This document shows positions 8,446 through 16,679 of a stretch of 64,000 nucleotides of DNA, in pieces. This stretch comes from Candidatus Bacteroides merdavium. Lineage in GTDB: Bacteria; Bacteroidota; Bacteroidia; Bacteroidales; Bacteroidaceae. A model generated the notes under the pieces. It saw nothing but the letters and a program-made list of their open reading frames with translations. It did not search any database and was not told the DNA's origin. The translations under genes were made by a program, and so were the position numbers. The stretch is taken from assembly GCA_019116805.1 (NCBI GenBank), contig DXAV01000034.1, positions 1-64,000 of the forward strand. Direction: 5' to 3'. Within the stretch, counting starts at the first letter, position 1. The number at the start of each line of letters is the position of its first letter.

Positions 8446-9462
8446 TCATTTATTCGCTTTCGCGGCTATAGCTTGGTTCGCTGTAATGGCAATCATACGA
8501 TACACGTCCTCAATGGAACATCCGCGCGACAAGTCATTCACCGGACGGGCAATACCCTGCAAAATCGGACCTACAGCATCCGCATGCCCCAAACGCTGTA
8601 CCAGTTTGTAAGAGATATTACCTACCTCAAGGTTCGGTACAACCAAAACATTGGCATGTCCGGCGATAGATGAACCGGGAGCCTTGCTGGCACCTACTTC
8701 AGGAACCAAAGCGGCATCGGCCTGCAATTCACCATCAATTGCAATATCCGGAGCCATTTCCTTAGCAATCTTCAAGGCTTCAACAACTTTATCCACCACT
8801 TCGTGCTTAGCAGACCCCTTAGTCGAAAAACTCAACATTGCCACTTTCGGATCAAGACCTGCAACAGCGCGTGCCGTACGGGCTGTACACACAGCAATCT
8901 GAGCTAATTGAGCAGCATCAGGAACTGGGGTTACAGCAACGTCACCCATTACCAAAATACCATTCTTTCCATATTCAGGGGCATGAGTCAAAAGCAACAT
9001 GGCACCAGAGACACAAGTAATGCCCGGAGCTGTCTTAATAATCTGCAAAGCAGGACGTAATACATCACCCGTCGTATTACGAGCACCAGCCAACTGACCG
9101 TCTGCATCGCCATTTTTGATGATAAGACACCCCAAATACAGAGGATCAAGCACCAACTTACGAGCTTCTTCAATGGTCATTCCCTTTTTCTTACGCAATT
9201 CACACAGTAATTGTGCATACTCTTCCTGCTTGGGATGGTTCGTAGGATCAATAATAGTAGCTTTGCTAATATTACCCAATCCCCACTCCTTAGCACAAGC
9301 ATGGATCTCATCAGGATTACCCAAAAGAATCAAATCTGCAACTCCGTCTGTCAGAATCTGATTGGCAGCTTTCAAGGTACGTTCTTCAGTACCCTCAGGA
9401 AGGACAATGCGTTGGCGATCAGCCTTTGCGCGTTCAAGAATTTCATTAATTAATCTTTGCAT
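8446..9462 (-). CDS. pta: Phosphate acetyltransferase (short form)
   Basis: Converts acetyl-CoA + phosphate to acetyl phosphate + CoA, feeding acetate kinase encoded directly downstream. At 338 aa this is the short catalytic-domain-only form, without the N-terminal P-loop/DRTGG regions of the long enterobacterial enzyme. Recognisable segments include LPEGTEERTLKAA near the N-terminus, DGDADGQLAGARNTTGDV-like substrate loop (about 117-130), and DGELQADAALVPEVG (about 243-257). It is first in a two-gene operon with ackA. A TACTTTTG box lies about 53 bp upstream. Confidence 0.95.
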   Translation of the reverse strand: MQRLINEILERAKADRQRIVLPEGTEERTLKAANQILTDGVADLILLGNPDEIHACAKEWGLGNISKATIIDPTNHPKQEEYAQLLCELRKKKGMTIEEARKLVLDPLYLGCLIIKNGDADGQLAGARNTTGDVLRPALQIIKTAPGITCVSGAMLLLTHAPEYGKNGILVMGDVAVTPVPDAAQLAQIAVCTARTARAVAGLDPKVAMLSFSTKGSAKHEVVDKVVEALKIAKEMAPDIAIDGELQADAALVPEVGASKAPGSSIAGHANVLVVPNLEVGNISYKLVQRLGHADAVGPILQGIARPVNDLSRGCSIEDVYRMIAITANQAIAAKANK

Positions 9463-9514
9463 GATATATTAAGATTATGTGTTAAATACTCAGAAATACG
9501 TGTTTATCACGCTG

Positions 9515-9522
9515 CAAAAGTA
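9515..9522 (-). promoter_or_regulatory. pta: -7 box for pta-ackA
   Basis: TACTTTTG on the minus strand matches TAnnTTTG about 53 bp before the pta start. A correctly spaced -33 element is not evident. Confidence 0.45.
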
Positions 9523-9597
9523 CACAATTTTGCAATATCCACATTGCAATCCGGAGATTATTTACAGTGGGGATAATAAATATTATAATATTTAACA

Positions 9598-10170
9598 CTA
9601 ACGAATTACTTCTGGAGCTACTTTTTTATATTGTTCCATACAAGAACCTATCGGCGCCCCGATATACGTTGGATCGCAAATAATATATTTATGTCCATTT
9701 TCCAACTGAATATAGTCACCAGACACTTCTTCTGTAAAATGTACGGCCGAAGCTATATGATTGGGATAATCAAGCAATACCACATCCAACCCCAGCAAGT
9801 CTCTAACCAACGTGGCATACAACATAGCACGATCTTCACAATCACAATAAGGATAATAAAAGGTTTCATCGGGGAAATTAGGTTTCTCATAACCAAACTG
9901 TTCTCCATCCGTTTTGTATTGAAATGCGGTCTGAACAAAATGTAATAACAAAGCTGCAGCTTCTGTCTGTTTTTTTCCTACAATGACAGATTTCATTTGA
10001 GTGTACAAATCCTCACGCAAGGCCTCACTCATCGGAGTATGGTAATGAATAGCAACAGCACACTGAGGATAAAGCCTTTTCACTACCAGCGCATAAGACT
10101 TATCCACTCTTTCGTCTTTTATAATCCTTGATTTTACACGCTTAAATAAAAAAACGAGTGAATCCAACAT
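9598..10170 (-). CDS. Transglutaminase-like cysteine protease-fold protein
   Basis: A 190-aa protein resembling the transglutaminase-like (papain-fold) superfamily. A possible triad is Cys111 in CDCEDRA, His144 in SAVHF and Asp166 in CDPTYIGAPIG, in the order and spacing of that fold. There is no obvious signal peptide, although the N-terminus is hydrophobic (MLDSLVFLF). Proteins with this core in Bacteroidetes are often much longer, so this may be only the C-terminal part of an ancestral gene. The ORF begins directly beside the divergent lrgA promoter and no upstream coding part is visible. Activity and substrate unknown. Confidence 0.6.
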   Translation of the reverse strand: MLDSLVFLFKRVKSRIIKDERVDKSYALVVKRLYPQCAVAIHYHTPMSEALREDLYTQMKSVIVGKKQTEAAALLLHFVQTAFQYKTDGEQFGYEKPNFPDETFYYPYCDCEDRAMLYATLVRDLLGLDVVLLDYPNHIASAVHFTEEVSGDYIQLENGHKYIICDPTYIGAPIGSCMEQYKKVAPEVIR

Positions 10171-10189
10171 ACCCGAAACGAATAATGAC

Positions 10190-10197
10190 TAACTTTG
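10190..10197 (+). promoter_or_regulatory. -7 box for lrgA-lrgB
   Basis: TAACTTTG matches TAnnTTTG about 48 bp before the lrgA ATG. It contains the TTG at 10195 that could be mistaken for a start codon, which argues for starting lrgA at the ATG at 10246. Confidence 0.55.
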
Positions 10198-10245
10198 CAC
10201 CCGTTTTCAGTAACATTATATTTTAAGGTATTAGTTTTTAGGATT

Positions 10246-10584
10246 ATGATTCGTCAATGCGCCATCCTTTTCGGATGTTTGGCCTTGGGTGAGCTGATTG
10301 TATGGCTCACGGGAATCAAGCTGCCGTCGAGCATCATCGGCATGCTGCTGCTCACCTTGTTTCTCAAATTAGGTTGGATCAAGCTGCACTGGGTGCAGGG
10401 AATGTCCGACTTCCTAGTTGCCAACCTCGGTTTCTTTTTCGTGCCCCCCGGCGTGGCACTGATGCTGTACTTCGACATCATTGCGGCTGAATTCTGGCCC
10501 ATCGTCACCGCTTCGCTTGTCAGTACTTTGCTGGTTCTTGTTGTCACCGGATGGATTCACCAATTAACACGCAAAATCAAATGA
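10246..10584 (+). CDS. lrgA: LrgA/CidA family membrane protein
   Basis: A small (112 aa) integral membrane protein of the CidA/LrgA holin-like family, with about four hydrophobic segments. It usually works with LrgB in cell lysis control or small-metabolite export. The start is set at the ATG at 10246 (MIRQCAILFG), because the longer frame begins with a TTG inside the promoter box. The stop overlaps the lrgB start (ATGA), indicating translational coupling. Substrate or physiological role in Bacteroidetes is not known from sequence. Confidence 0.85.
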   Translation: MIRQCAILFGCLALGELIVWLTGIKLPSSIIGMLLLTLFLKLGWIKLHWVQGMSDFLVANLGFFFVPPGVALMLYFDIIAAEFWPIVTASLVSTLLVLVVTGWIHQLTRKIK

Positions 10585-11276
10585 ACTACTTAGAAAACGA
10601 ATTTTTCCTGCTGGCCGTCACGTTCGGCCTCTTTTTCTTTGCCAAGCTGTTGCAGAAAAAGACCGGCATCATGCTGCTCAACCCCATCTTGTTGACCATT
10701 GCCCTGCTCATCCTTTTCCTGAAAACGACAGGCATCAGCTACGAAACCTACAACGAAGGCGGACACCTCATCGAATTCTGGCTGAAACCGGCCGTCGTCG
10801 CTTTGGGCGTTCCCCTCTATCTGCAACTCGAGACCATCAAGAAACAGTTGCTCCCCATTCTGCTGTCCCAGCTGGCAGGCTGTATCGTCGGCGTAGTGTC
10901 GGTCGTATTGATAGCCAAATGGATGGGAGCCCCCGACGAGATCATCTACTCGCTTGCCCCCAAGTCGGTCACCACCCCCATTGCCATGGAAGTGACCAAG
11001 TCGCTGGGAGGCATCCCCTCGCTCACGGCAGCCGTGGTGGTATGTGTGGGACTACTGGGAGGCATCCTGGGTTTCAAGACCATGCGCCTGACCCATATCG
11101 GCAGCCCGATGGCACAAGGCCTGTCCCTGGGTACGGCCGCCCATGCCGTAGGAACGTCCACCGCCATGGACGTCAGCCGCAAGTACGGAGCCTTTGCCAG
11201 CCTGGGACTGACCCTAAACGGCATCTTCACGGCCCTGTTCACCCCCACAATTTTAAGATTGCTGGGCTTGCTTTAA
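10581..11276 (+). CDS. lrgB: LrgB/CidB family membrane protein
   Basis: A 231-aa polytopic membrane protein, partner of the preceding LrgA-like protein. Family hallmarks include LAPKSVTTPIAMEV (about 140-153) and SLGTAAHAVGTSTAM (about 186-200). The start is the ATG at 10581 that overlaps the lrgA stop; a longer frame from 10551 would read into lrgA and is unlikely. The pair has been linked to murein hydrolase control in Gram-positives and to glycolate/glycerate transport in plastids. The role here is undetermined. Confidence 0.88.
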   Translation: MNYLENEFFLLAVTFGLFFFAKLLQKKTGIMLLNPILLTIALLILFLKTTGISYETYNEGGHLIEFWLKPAVVALGVPLYLQLETIKKQLLPILLSQLAGCIVGVVSVVLIAKWMGAPDEIIYSLAPKSVTTPIAMEVTKSLGGIPSLTAAVVVCVGLLGGILGFKTMRLTHIGSPMAQGLSLGTAAHAVGTSTAMDVSRKYGAFASLGLTLNGIFTALFTPTILRLLGLL

Positions 11277-11345
11277 CAAAATCTTCCTATCTTTTCATAA
11301 GACAGGCTGCACCTCGGACGTAAAATCCGAAAACAGCGTTTTCGT

Positions 11346-11376
11346 TTTGTACTTCCCCCGGTTTGCACTATCTTTG
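11346..11376 (+). promoter_or_regulatory. Canonical promoter of the DUF2156 gene
   Basis: TTTG (11346-11349), exactly 19 bp, then TATCTTTG (11369-11376): a full match to the Bacteroidetes promoter. A palindrome GAAAACAGCGTTTTC (11329-11343) abuts the -33 box and could be an operator. It also resembles a single unit of the 22-bp arrays. Confidence 0.7.
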
Positions 11377-11409
11377 TTATTCATAAAAAAAACCATCCGG
11401 CAAACGATT

Positions 11410-12327
11410 ATGATTGAATTCAAAGATATCACCCCGCAAGACAAGGAGCTGATAACTTCCTTCACCCGGCACAGTCACCGCCGCAACTGTGACCTGTCGT
11501 TCTCCAACCTGTGCAGCTGGCGTTTTCTTTACCATACGCAGTTTGCCATATCCGACGGTTATCTGTTGCTGAGGTTCTGGGCCGAAGGCAAGCTGGTATA
11601 CATGATGCCCATCGGCCAGGGAGACTTGGGAAAAGTATTGGAAGTCCTGATTCAGGATGCCCACCAGGAGAAGGCTCCCTTCTGTCTGCTGGGCATCTGC
11701 ACCGATATGTGCGCAGACCTCGAAACCCTGATGCCCGGCCGTTTCCTGTTTACCGCCGACCGCGACTATGCCGACTACCTGTACCTGCGCACCGACCTGG
11801 CAACCCTGGCCGGCAAGAAATTCCAGCCCAAGCGCAACCATGTGAACAAGTTCAAACGGATGTATCCCGACTACGAATACACCGCCATCACCCCCGACCG
11901 CATCCGGGAATGCCTCGAACTGGAGGCCGAATGGTGCAAGGCCAACAACTGCGACCAGCACGAAGGGACGGGCAACGAACGGCGGGCCCTGGTCTATGCC
12001 CTCCATCATTTCGAGGAGCTGGGCCTTACGGGAGGCATTCTGCACGCAGACGGACGTATCGCCGCTTTCACTTTCGGCATGCCCATCAATCAGGATACCT
12101 TCGGCGTACATGTAGAAAAGGCTGATACCCGTATCGAAGGCGCTTATGCCATGATCAACTTCGAGTTTGCCAACCACATTCCCGAGCAATACACCTACAT
12201 CAACCGTGAAGAAGATCTGGGTATCGAAGGATTACGCAAAGCCAAGCTATCTTACCAGCCGGCCATTATTCTGGAGAAATATACCGCCTGCCTATACGAT
12301 GAACCGATAGAACCTATCAAATGGTAA
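11410..12327 (+). CDS. DUF2156 protein (phosphatidylglycerol lysyltransferase C-terminal-like)
   Basis: A 305-aa cytoplasmic protein of DUF2156, two GNAT-like folds related to the catalytic part of MprF/LysX aminoacyl-phospholipid synthases. Here it is stand-alone, with no transmembrane flippase domain. The segment RNHVNKFKR (about 143-151) and the C-terminal block with YAMINFEF, YINREEDLG and GLRKAKLSYQP are characteristic. The start is the ATG at 11410 (MIEFKDITP); the longer frame runs into the promoter region. It is followed after 16 bp by a GNAT acetyltransferase gene, so the two form a likely operon. The transferred group and acceptor are unknown. Confidence 0.75.
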   Translation: MIEFKDITPQDKELITSFTRHSHRRNCDLSFSNLCSWRFLYHTQFAISDGYLLLRFWAEGKLVYMMPIGQGDLGKVLEVLIQDAHQEKAPFCLLGICTDMCADLETLMPGRFLFTADRDYADYLYLRTDLATLAGKKFQPKRNHVNKFKRMYPDYEYTAITPDRIRECLELEAEWCKANNCDQHEGTGNERRALVYALHHFEELGLTGGILHADGRIAAFTFGMPINQDTFGVHVEKADTRIEGAYAMINFEFANHIPEQYTYINREEDLGIEGLRKAKLSYQPAIILEKYTACLYDEPIEPIKW

Positions 12328-12343
12328 CAATTCACAGCACAGT

Positions 12344-13366
12344 ATGAAAGAAGATATCAGAAAATTATGGGAGGTTTGCTTTCACGACAGCCCCGCTTTC
12401 ACCGACCTGTATTTCCGCATGCGATACAGCAATGAAGTAAACCTTGCTATTCGTAGCGGAAACATCGTCATCGCCGCCATGCAAACACTACCCTACCCCA
12501 TGACTTTCTGCGGCCGAACCATAGACACTTCTTATATATCGGGGGCCTGCACCCACCCCGACTTCCGTGGTAAAGGTGTCATGCTTGAACTGCTGGCCGA
12601 AGCCTTCGGACGAATGCACACACAAGGCGTTCTGTTATCCACACTCATCCCGGCTGAACCTTGGCTTTTCGACTATTATGCTCGCAGCGGATATGCACCA
12701 ATCTTTAACGTGTGCGCCACTACCTTCAAATCCGCTCCTGCAACCACTCTGCCATCCGATTATCAGATGACAGATACCGACAGCTTCACCCCGCAACTAT
12801 ACACCTGCTTCGAGCATAAGATGCGGCAACGCTCCTGTTGTATCCAGCACACAACAGATGACTTCAAGGTTATTCTAGCTGACCTGCAGCTGAGTGGCGG
12901 CCGAGTCCATCTCCTGCACCACGCACAACGAAGCGAAGTAGCTGCCCTGGCCTTTACCTACCCCGACGAGAAAGGTGGCCTGCTGATAAGCGAACTGCTG
13001 GCCGATTCAAACAAAGAAGCCAGCCTCCTGCTCCAGCACATCTGCCAGACGAACGGGCAGACCGAGCTTCGTCTGCTTCGACCCGTTTCTGAGAATGAAA
13101 AAGGAGAAAGACTAGGGATGGGCCGCATCATCCACGCCCACGCATTGTTGCAGCTGTATGCCGCTACCCATCCCGATGAGGAATGGGATCTGGCCCTGAC
13201 TGACGAACAGATCCAAGCCAACAGCGGCTATTACTATCTAAATAACGGACATTGTATGAAAAGTACCAAACGGTTACCCGGCAGTCACATGACACTTACC
13301 ATCGGAGAACTCATCGCAAAGATAATGCCTCCCTTGCATCCCTACATGAGCTTAATGCTTAATTAA
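12344..13366 (+). CDS. GNAT family N-acetyltransferase
   Basis: A 340-aa protein with an N-terminal GNAT domain. The acetyl-CoA binding turn is HPDFRGKGVMLELL (about 72-85), followed by LIPAEPWLFDYYARSGY, the typical C-terminal part of the fold. The remaining about 190 residues resemble the extra domains of Eis-like acetyltransferases. No signal peptide. It follows the DUF2156 gene by 16 bp. The stop lies 15 bp from the convergent cdaA stop. Substrate unknown. Confidence 0.75.
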   Translation: MKEDIRKLWEVCFHDSPAFTDLYFRMRYSNEVNLAIRSGNIVIAAMQTLPYPMTFCGRTIDTSYISGACTHPDFRGKGVMLELLAEAFGRMHTQGVLLSTLIPAEPWLFDYYARSGYAPIFNVCATTFKSAPATTLPSDYQMTDTDSFTPQLYTCFEHKMRQRSCCIQHTTDDFKVILADLQLSGGRVHLLHHAQRSEVAALAFTYPDEKGGLLISELLADSNKEASLLLQHICQTNGQTELRLLRPVSENEKGERLGMGRIIHAHALLQLYAATHPDEEWDLALTDEQIQANSGYYYLNNGHCMKSTKRLPGSHMTLTIGELIAKIMPPLHPYMSLMLN

Positions 13367-13381
13367 TGGGAAATTACACCA

Positions 13382-14146
13382 TCAATTGTCAATTGTCAAC
13401 AAGCGCTCCAGCTCCTCAGCATTAAGACGTAGATAAAACTGTCCTCTGTAGGCCACAGAGATGGCACCCGTTTCCTCGGACACGATAATGGCCTGAGCAT
13501 CGGACACCTGCGAGATACCCATCGCTGCCCGATGGCGTAATCCCAGTTCTTTAGGTATGTCCAAATTATGAGATACCGGCAAGATGCAGCCAGCCGCCTT
13601 AATACGCTGTTTACTAATGACCATTGCACCATCATGCAGGGGACTATTCTTGAAAAAAATATTTTCAATAAGCCGTTGGTTTATATTAGCGTCTATTACA
13701 TCGCCTGTCCGTACCACATCGTTCAAGGGTACATCACGTTCTATCACAATCAATGCTCCCACCTTCTGCTTGCTCATGCTAATACAAGCCATCACGATGG
13801 GCATGATGTCTTCGTGTTCCAATCCATCCTTTTTATCTCCGGTAAAGAAACGTACCAAAGCACTGGCATGATGGTGAGAACCGAGCGTCACAAGGAAGCG
13901 ACGTATTTCTTCCTGAAAAAGGACAATCAACGCGAGCACACCCACACTGACCAACTTGTCGAAGATGGAGCCAAGTAACTTCATCTCAAGCACCTGTGAC
14001 ACCACTAGCCATATCAGGATAAACACCAAGATACCTGTAAAAATATTGATGGATCCCGATGCCTTCATTACCTTATAGGTATAATACAACAGGAAAGCCA
14101 CCAACAGGATGTCTATAAAGTCTTTTATGCCAAATTCAAAAAACAC
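13382..14146 (-). CDS. cdaA: Diadenylate cyclase CdaA (c-di-AMP synthase)
   Basis: Membrane-bound enzyme that makes cyclic di-AMP from two ATP. Three N-terminal transmembrane helices (about 10-25, 32-52, 64-80) precede the DisA_N/DAC domain, with the catalytic DGA motif at 172-174 and RHR at 204-206. At 254 aa it is typical of the CdaA (TIGR00159) type. Translation apparently starts at a GTG (14144-14146), because a stop codon lies two codons upstream and the first in-frame ATG is residue 27, inside the membrane region. It sits 44 bp downstream of folP, a linkage common in Bacteroidetes. The last codons overlap a short CAATTGT repeat. Confidence 0.92.
   Translation of the reverse strand: MFFEFGIKDFIDILLVAFLLYYTYKVMKASGSINIFTGILVFILIWLVVSQVLEMKLLGSIFDKLVSVGVLALIVLFQEEIRRFLVTLGSHHHASALVRFFTGDKKDGLEHEDIMPIVMACISMSKQKVGALIVIERDVPLNDVVRTGDVIDANINQRLIENIFFKNSPLHDGAMVISKQRIKAAGCILPVSHNLDIPKELGLRHRAAMGISQVSDAQAIIVSEETGAISVAYRGQFYLRLNAEELERLLTIDN
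13383..13399. repeat. CAATTGT short tandem repeat in the cdaA 3' end
   Basis: CAATTGT is repeated twice in tandem followed by CAAC, just inside the last codons of cdaA (encoding TIDN). It looks like an intergenic simple repeat reaching into the coding end. Confidence 0.5.
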
Positions 14147-14190
14147 AATCTATACTATATATTTATTGATAAGACCATATTACCAACCAC

Positions 14191-15048
14191 TCACCACTTA
14201 CTGTTCGCCTTCATCGCCTCCACAATCTTCACCGCCTCCACTGCATCACGAACATCATGCACCCGAAGGATATCGGCCCCTTTCATTAAGGCCAATGTAT
14301 GAAGTACGGTCGTACCATTCAAAGCTTCCTGAGGCGTCGTGTCCAGTAAGCGGTAAATCATCGACTTGCGCGACACACCTACCAGCAGAGGCAGCTCAAA
14401 GAGACGGAATTCCTCCAGATGGGCCATTAGCCGATAGTTATGTTCCAGCGTCTTGCCAAAACCAAAACCCGGATCAAGTACAATGTCCTTCACGCCCAAG
14501 TCACGAAGTTGCTGCACCTTGCGGGCAAAATACAAGAAAACCTCACGCAACAGATTATCGTAATGAGGATGCTGCTGCATGTCCTGCGGCGTGCCCTGCA
14601 TGTGCATCATGACGTAAGGAACATTCAACTCGGCCACCGTACGAAACATCTCGACATCCATCTCGCCCGCCGCGATGTCATTGATGATAGCCACGCCATA
14701 CTCCTCCACACACATCCGCGCCACGTCCGCCCGAAAGGTGTCAACCGATACCACCGCATCAGGAACCGTGCGGCGAAGTACTTCCAACCCCATACGCAGA
14801 CGATTCATCTCCTCCTCGACCGAAACGTGTTCAGCATTGGGACGTGAAGAATAAGCTCCCACATCAATGACGGCGGCACCCTCGTCCACAATCTGCCGCG
14901 CGCGAGTTTCTATCTCCTCCTCCGTCTGCATACGGCTTCCGCTATAGAAGGAGTCGGGCGTCACGTTCAGGATGCCCATCACGCAAGGCTTCGAGAGGTC
15001 AAGCAGCCGACCGTTGACATTCAAATATTTCGTATATTCTTGATGCAT
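14191..15048 (-). CDS. folP: Dihydropteroate synthase
   Basis: Condenses 6-hydroxymethyl-7,8-dihydropterin diphosphate with p-aminobenzoate in folate synthesis (the sulfonamide target). The first signature MGILNVTPDSFYSG is at about 24-37, the second region DVGAYSSRP follows, then DPGFGFGKT and the GVSRKSMI substrate loop. The start is the ATG at 15048 (MHQEYTKY, 285 aa); a longer frame to 15156 would add 36 residues unlike the family. cdaA follows 44 bp downstream. A TACATTTG box lies about 29 bp upstream of the start. Confidence 0.95.
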   Translation of the reverse strand: MHQEYTKYLNVNGRLLDLSKPCVMGILNVTPDSFYSGSRMQTEEEIETRARQIVDEGAAVIDVGAYSSRPNAEHVSVEEEMNRLRMGLEVLRRTVPDAVVSVDTFRADVARMCVEEYGVAIINDIAAGEMDVEMFRTVAELNVPYVMMHMQGTPQDMQQHPHYDNLLREVFLYFARKVQQLRDLGVKDIVLDPGFGFGKTLEHNYRLMAHLEEFRLFELPLLVGVSRKSMIYRLLDTTPQEALNGTTVLHTLALMKGADILRVHDVRDAVEAVKIVEAMKANSKW

Positions 15049-15076
15049 GGAAATTATCTTTCTACAATAATCCCTG

Positions 15077-15084
15077 CAAATGTA
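15077..15084 (-). promoter_or_regulatory. folP: -7 box for folP-cdaA
   Basis: TACATTTG on the minus strand, about 29 bp before the chosen folP start. The only TTTG-like -33 candidate is 24 bp away, farther than usual. Confidence 0.45.
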
Positions 15085-15579
15085 AACAAAAAGAAAGGCA
15101 TTGCCGCACAAACCTCCTAATATTTTCGGTTTAAACTCAACACTATTTCTTTTCAAAGACCTACATAGCTACTATACTGACTACAAAATCCTATACAACA
15201 AACAAAGCATTGCTTTCCACCTGGGAAAACAATGCCCTATAAGGCCGTAGTAAATGCAGAAGCGGCACACTCCAAGTCTGGATAATCCGTTCTTCATCAC
15301 CTCCAGGCACTTTCTTTTCATGAGAGCTTTGACACGAACTAATCCATAAAATATGTTCTGACCTCAACTCATAAACCAACTTTGCCAGTTTTTCATTCAC
15401 CCCCCGTCCTCTTTCCGTTCACTCTGAAAAATCAAAATAAACACATTCGGATGTATTGACGTTTGATACCCAGTCGAACACTATGCGACAAATGGAAGGT
15501 ATCTATGAAATTTTATATGGAGGAACATCAGATATCCGTAAACTAAAACGTATGAAGGTCCTAATTAAAGAATAAAAAA
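15085..15579. other. Non-coding stretch upstream of folP with array C and a possible ORF remnant
   Basis: About 500 bp without a convincing gene. It holds 22-bp array C (15204-15238). It also holds a short plus-strand reading frame at 15483-15575 (30 codons, beginning MRQMEGIYEILYGG) that ends right at the mscS terminator. A minus-strand frame at 15191-15400 would need a GTG start and runs through the array, so I do not call it. The region may contain decayed coding sequence. Confidence 0.4.
15204..15238. repeat. 22-bp-pitch palindrome array C (two units)
   Basis: Cores AAAGCATTGCTTT (15204) and AAAACAATGCCCT (15226) start 22 bp apart. The first is a near-perfect palindrome of the same family as arrays A, E and F. 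Confidence 0.65.
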
Positions 15580-15621
15580 AATGTCCAAAGGCAAGCAATC
15601 ATATTTGCGCCTTTGGACATT
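15580..15621 (-). terminator. Terminator of the mscS-like gene
   Basis: AATGTCCAAAGGC (15580-15592) pairs perfectly with GCCTTTGGACATT (15609-15621), a 13-bp stem with a 16-base loop. On the minus strand it is followed by a run of T, fitting an intrinsic terminator 20 bp after the channel gene. Confidence 0.8.
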
Positions 15622-15640
15622 CTTTTTATTATTCATTTCT

Positions 15641-16486
15641 TCAATCGTTGGCCTGATGTACTGTAAGTTGCGGGAAGGGGAAACCAATACCTTCTTTATT
15701 GAAAGTATTATAAACAAGTTCGTTCACTTCAAACATCACGTCCCAATAATCTTCCGTCTTCGTCCAGACACGCACCATGACATCCACACTGCTGGCATTC
15801 AGCGTCTTGAGAACAATCATCGGCGCAGGAGTAGTCAAGATACGCGGGTCGGCATCAACAATGCGCTGCAGGACGGTACGTACTTTCTGTACATCCTCAC
15901 CATATTCCACGCCGAAGACCCACTCCAGACGGCGTGTCTCCTGCTTGTTGTAGTTGGTCACGGCGTTGCTACTGAGCGAGCCGTTGGGGATGTAAATCAT
16001 GCGGTTGTCCGTGGTGGCAATCAGTGTATGGAAAATCTGGATTTCCTTAACCGTACCGCTTCCGCCGGGGGCATCAATGTAGTCGCCCACCTTGAAGGGC
16101 TTGAAGACGAGGATAATCAGTCCGCCCGCAAAGTTGGAAAGGTTGCCCGACAGAGCCATACCGATGGCAACACCAGCGGAGGCCAGCAGGGCGGCAAAGC
16201 TGGTGGTCTCGACACCCAGCTTGCTGATAATGGCAAAGGCCAGTATCAGGTTCAAGACAATCTTCAGCAGGCTGCGCAGGAAGGTCTGCACGCTGACTTC
16301 CACCTTGCGCTTCACCATCAAAGAAGTGACAAAACGCAGGATGTACTTGATGATGAAACGGCCGACGATATAGATGACCAGGGCGGCCAGCAGACTCTTG
16401 CCCAGCTCGATGCCATAGTTCAGCAGGCGGTCCAGCAAATTTTCCACGTTGATAACAGACGCGGTACTCAATAATGAAAACATCAT
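15641..16486 (-). CDS. Small-conductance mechanosensitive channel (MscS family)
   Basis: Inner membrane channel that releases solutes under osmotic downshock. There are three N-terminal transmembrane helices (about 20-110). The pore-lining helix is rich in small residues (FAALLASAGVAIGMALSG, about 93-110) and is followed by the beta domain (VGDYIDAPGGSGTVKEI, about 133-149) and a C-terminal mixed domain. At 281 aa it matches the compact MscS of E. coli. The gene stands alone, with its own hairpin terminator. A second in-frame ATG directly follows the first. Confidence 0.92.
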   Translation of the reverse strand: MMFSLLSTASVINVENLLDRLLNYGIELGKSLLAALVIYIVGRFIIKYILRFVTSLMVKRKVEVSVQTFLRSLLKIVLNLILAFAIISKLGVETTSFAALLASAGVAIGMALSGNLSNFAGGLIILVFKPFKVGDYIDAPGGSGTVKEIQIFHTLIATTDNRMIYIPNGSLSSNAVTNYNKQETRRLEWVFGVEYGEDVQKVRTVLQRIVDADPRILTTPAPMIVLKTLNASSVDVMVRVWTKTEDYWDVMFEVNELVYNTFNKEGIGFPFPQLTVHQAND

Positions 16487-16641
16487 ACTCTACAATTTTA
16501 TTTAGTTTGACTTCAAAAATGACTGTTTTCTGAATTCAGGGCGAATATACAGAAAAATAACATGAACAAATAACACAGAAAAAGGAAAAATGTTTGCAGC
16601 TAAAAATTTTCATTCCCTGTACACAATTCTCAATTAAAGAC

Positions 16642-16649
16642 TACCTTTG
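16642..16649 (+). promoter_or_regulatory. murF: -7 box for murF
   Basis: TACCTTTG matches TAnnTTTG 30 bp before the murF ATG at 16680. It contains the TTG that would start an over-long frame at 16647. Confidence 0.5.
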
Positions 16650-16679
16650 TACCCGTCAACCCAAAAAACAGAAAAAGAT

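Noticed and set aside
10195..10245. N-terminal extension of LrgA from a TTG start
   Set aside because: The TTG is part of the TAACTTTG promoter box; the ATG at 10246 gives the family-standard N-terminus.
15191..15400. Hypothetical 69-aa minus-strand protein
   Set aside because: It needs a GTG start, runs through 22-bp array C and has no recognisable domain.
16647..16679. N-terminal extension of MurF from a TTG start
   Set aside because: The codon lies in the TACCTTTG promoter box and the added residues do not fit MurF.
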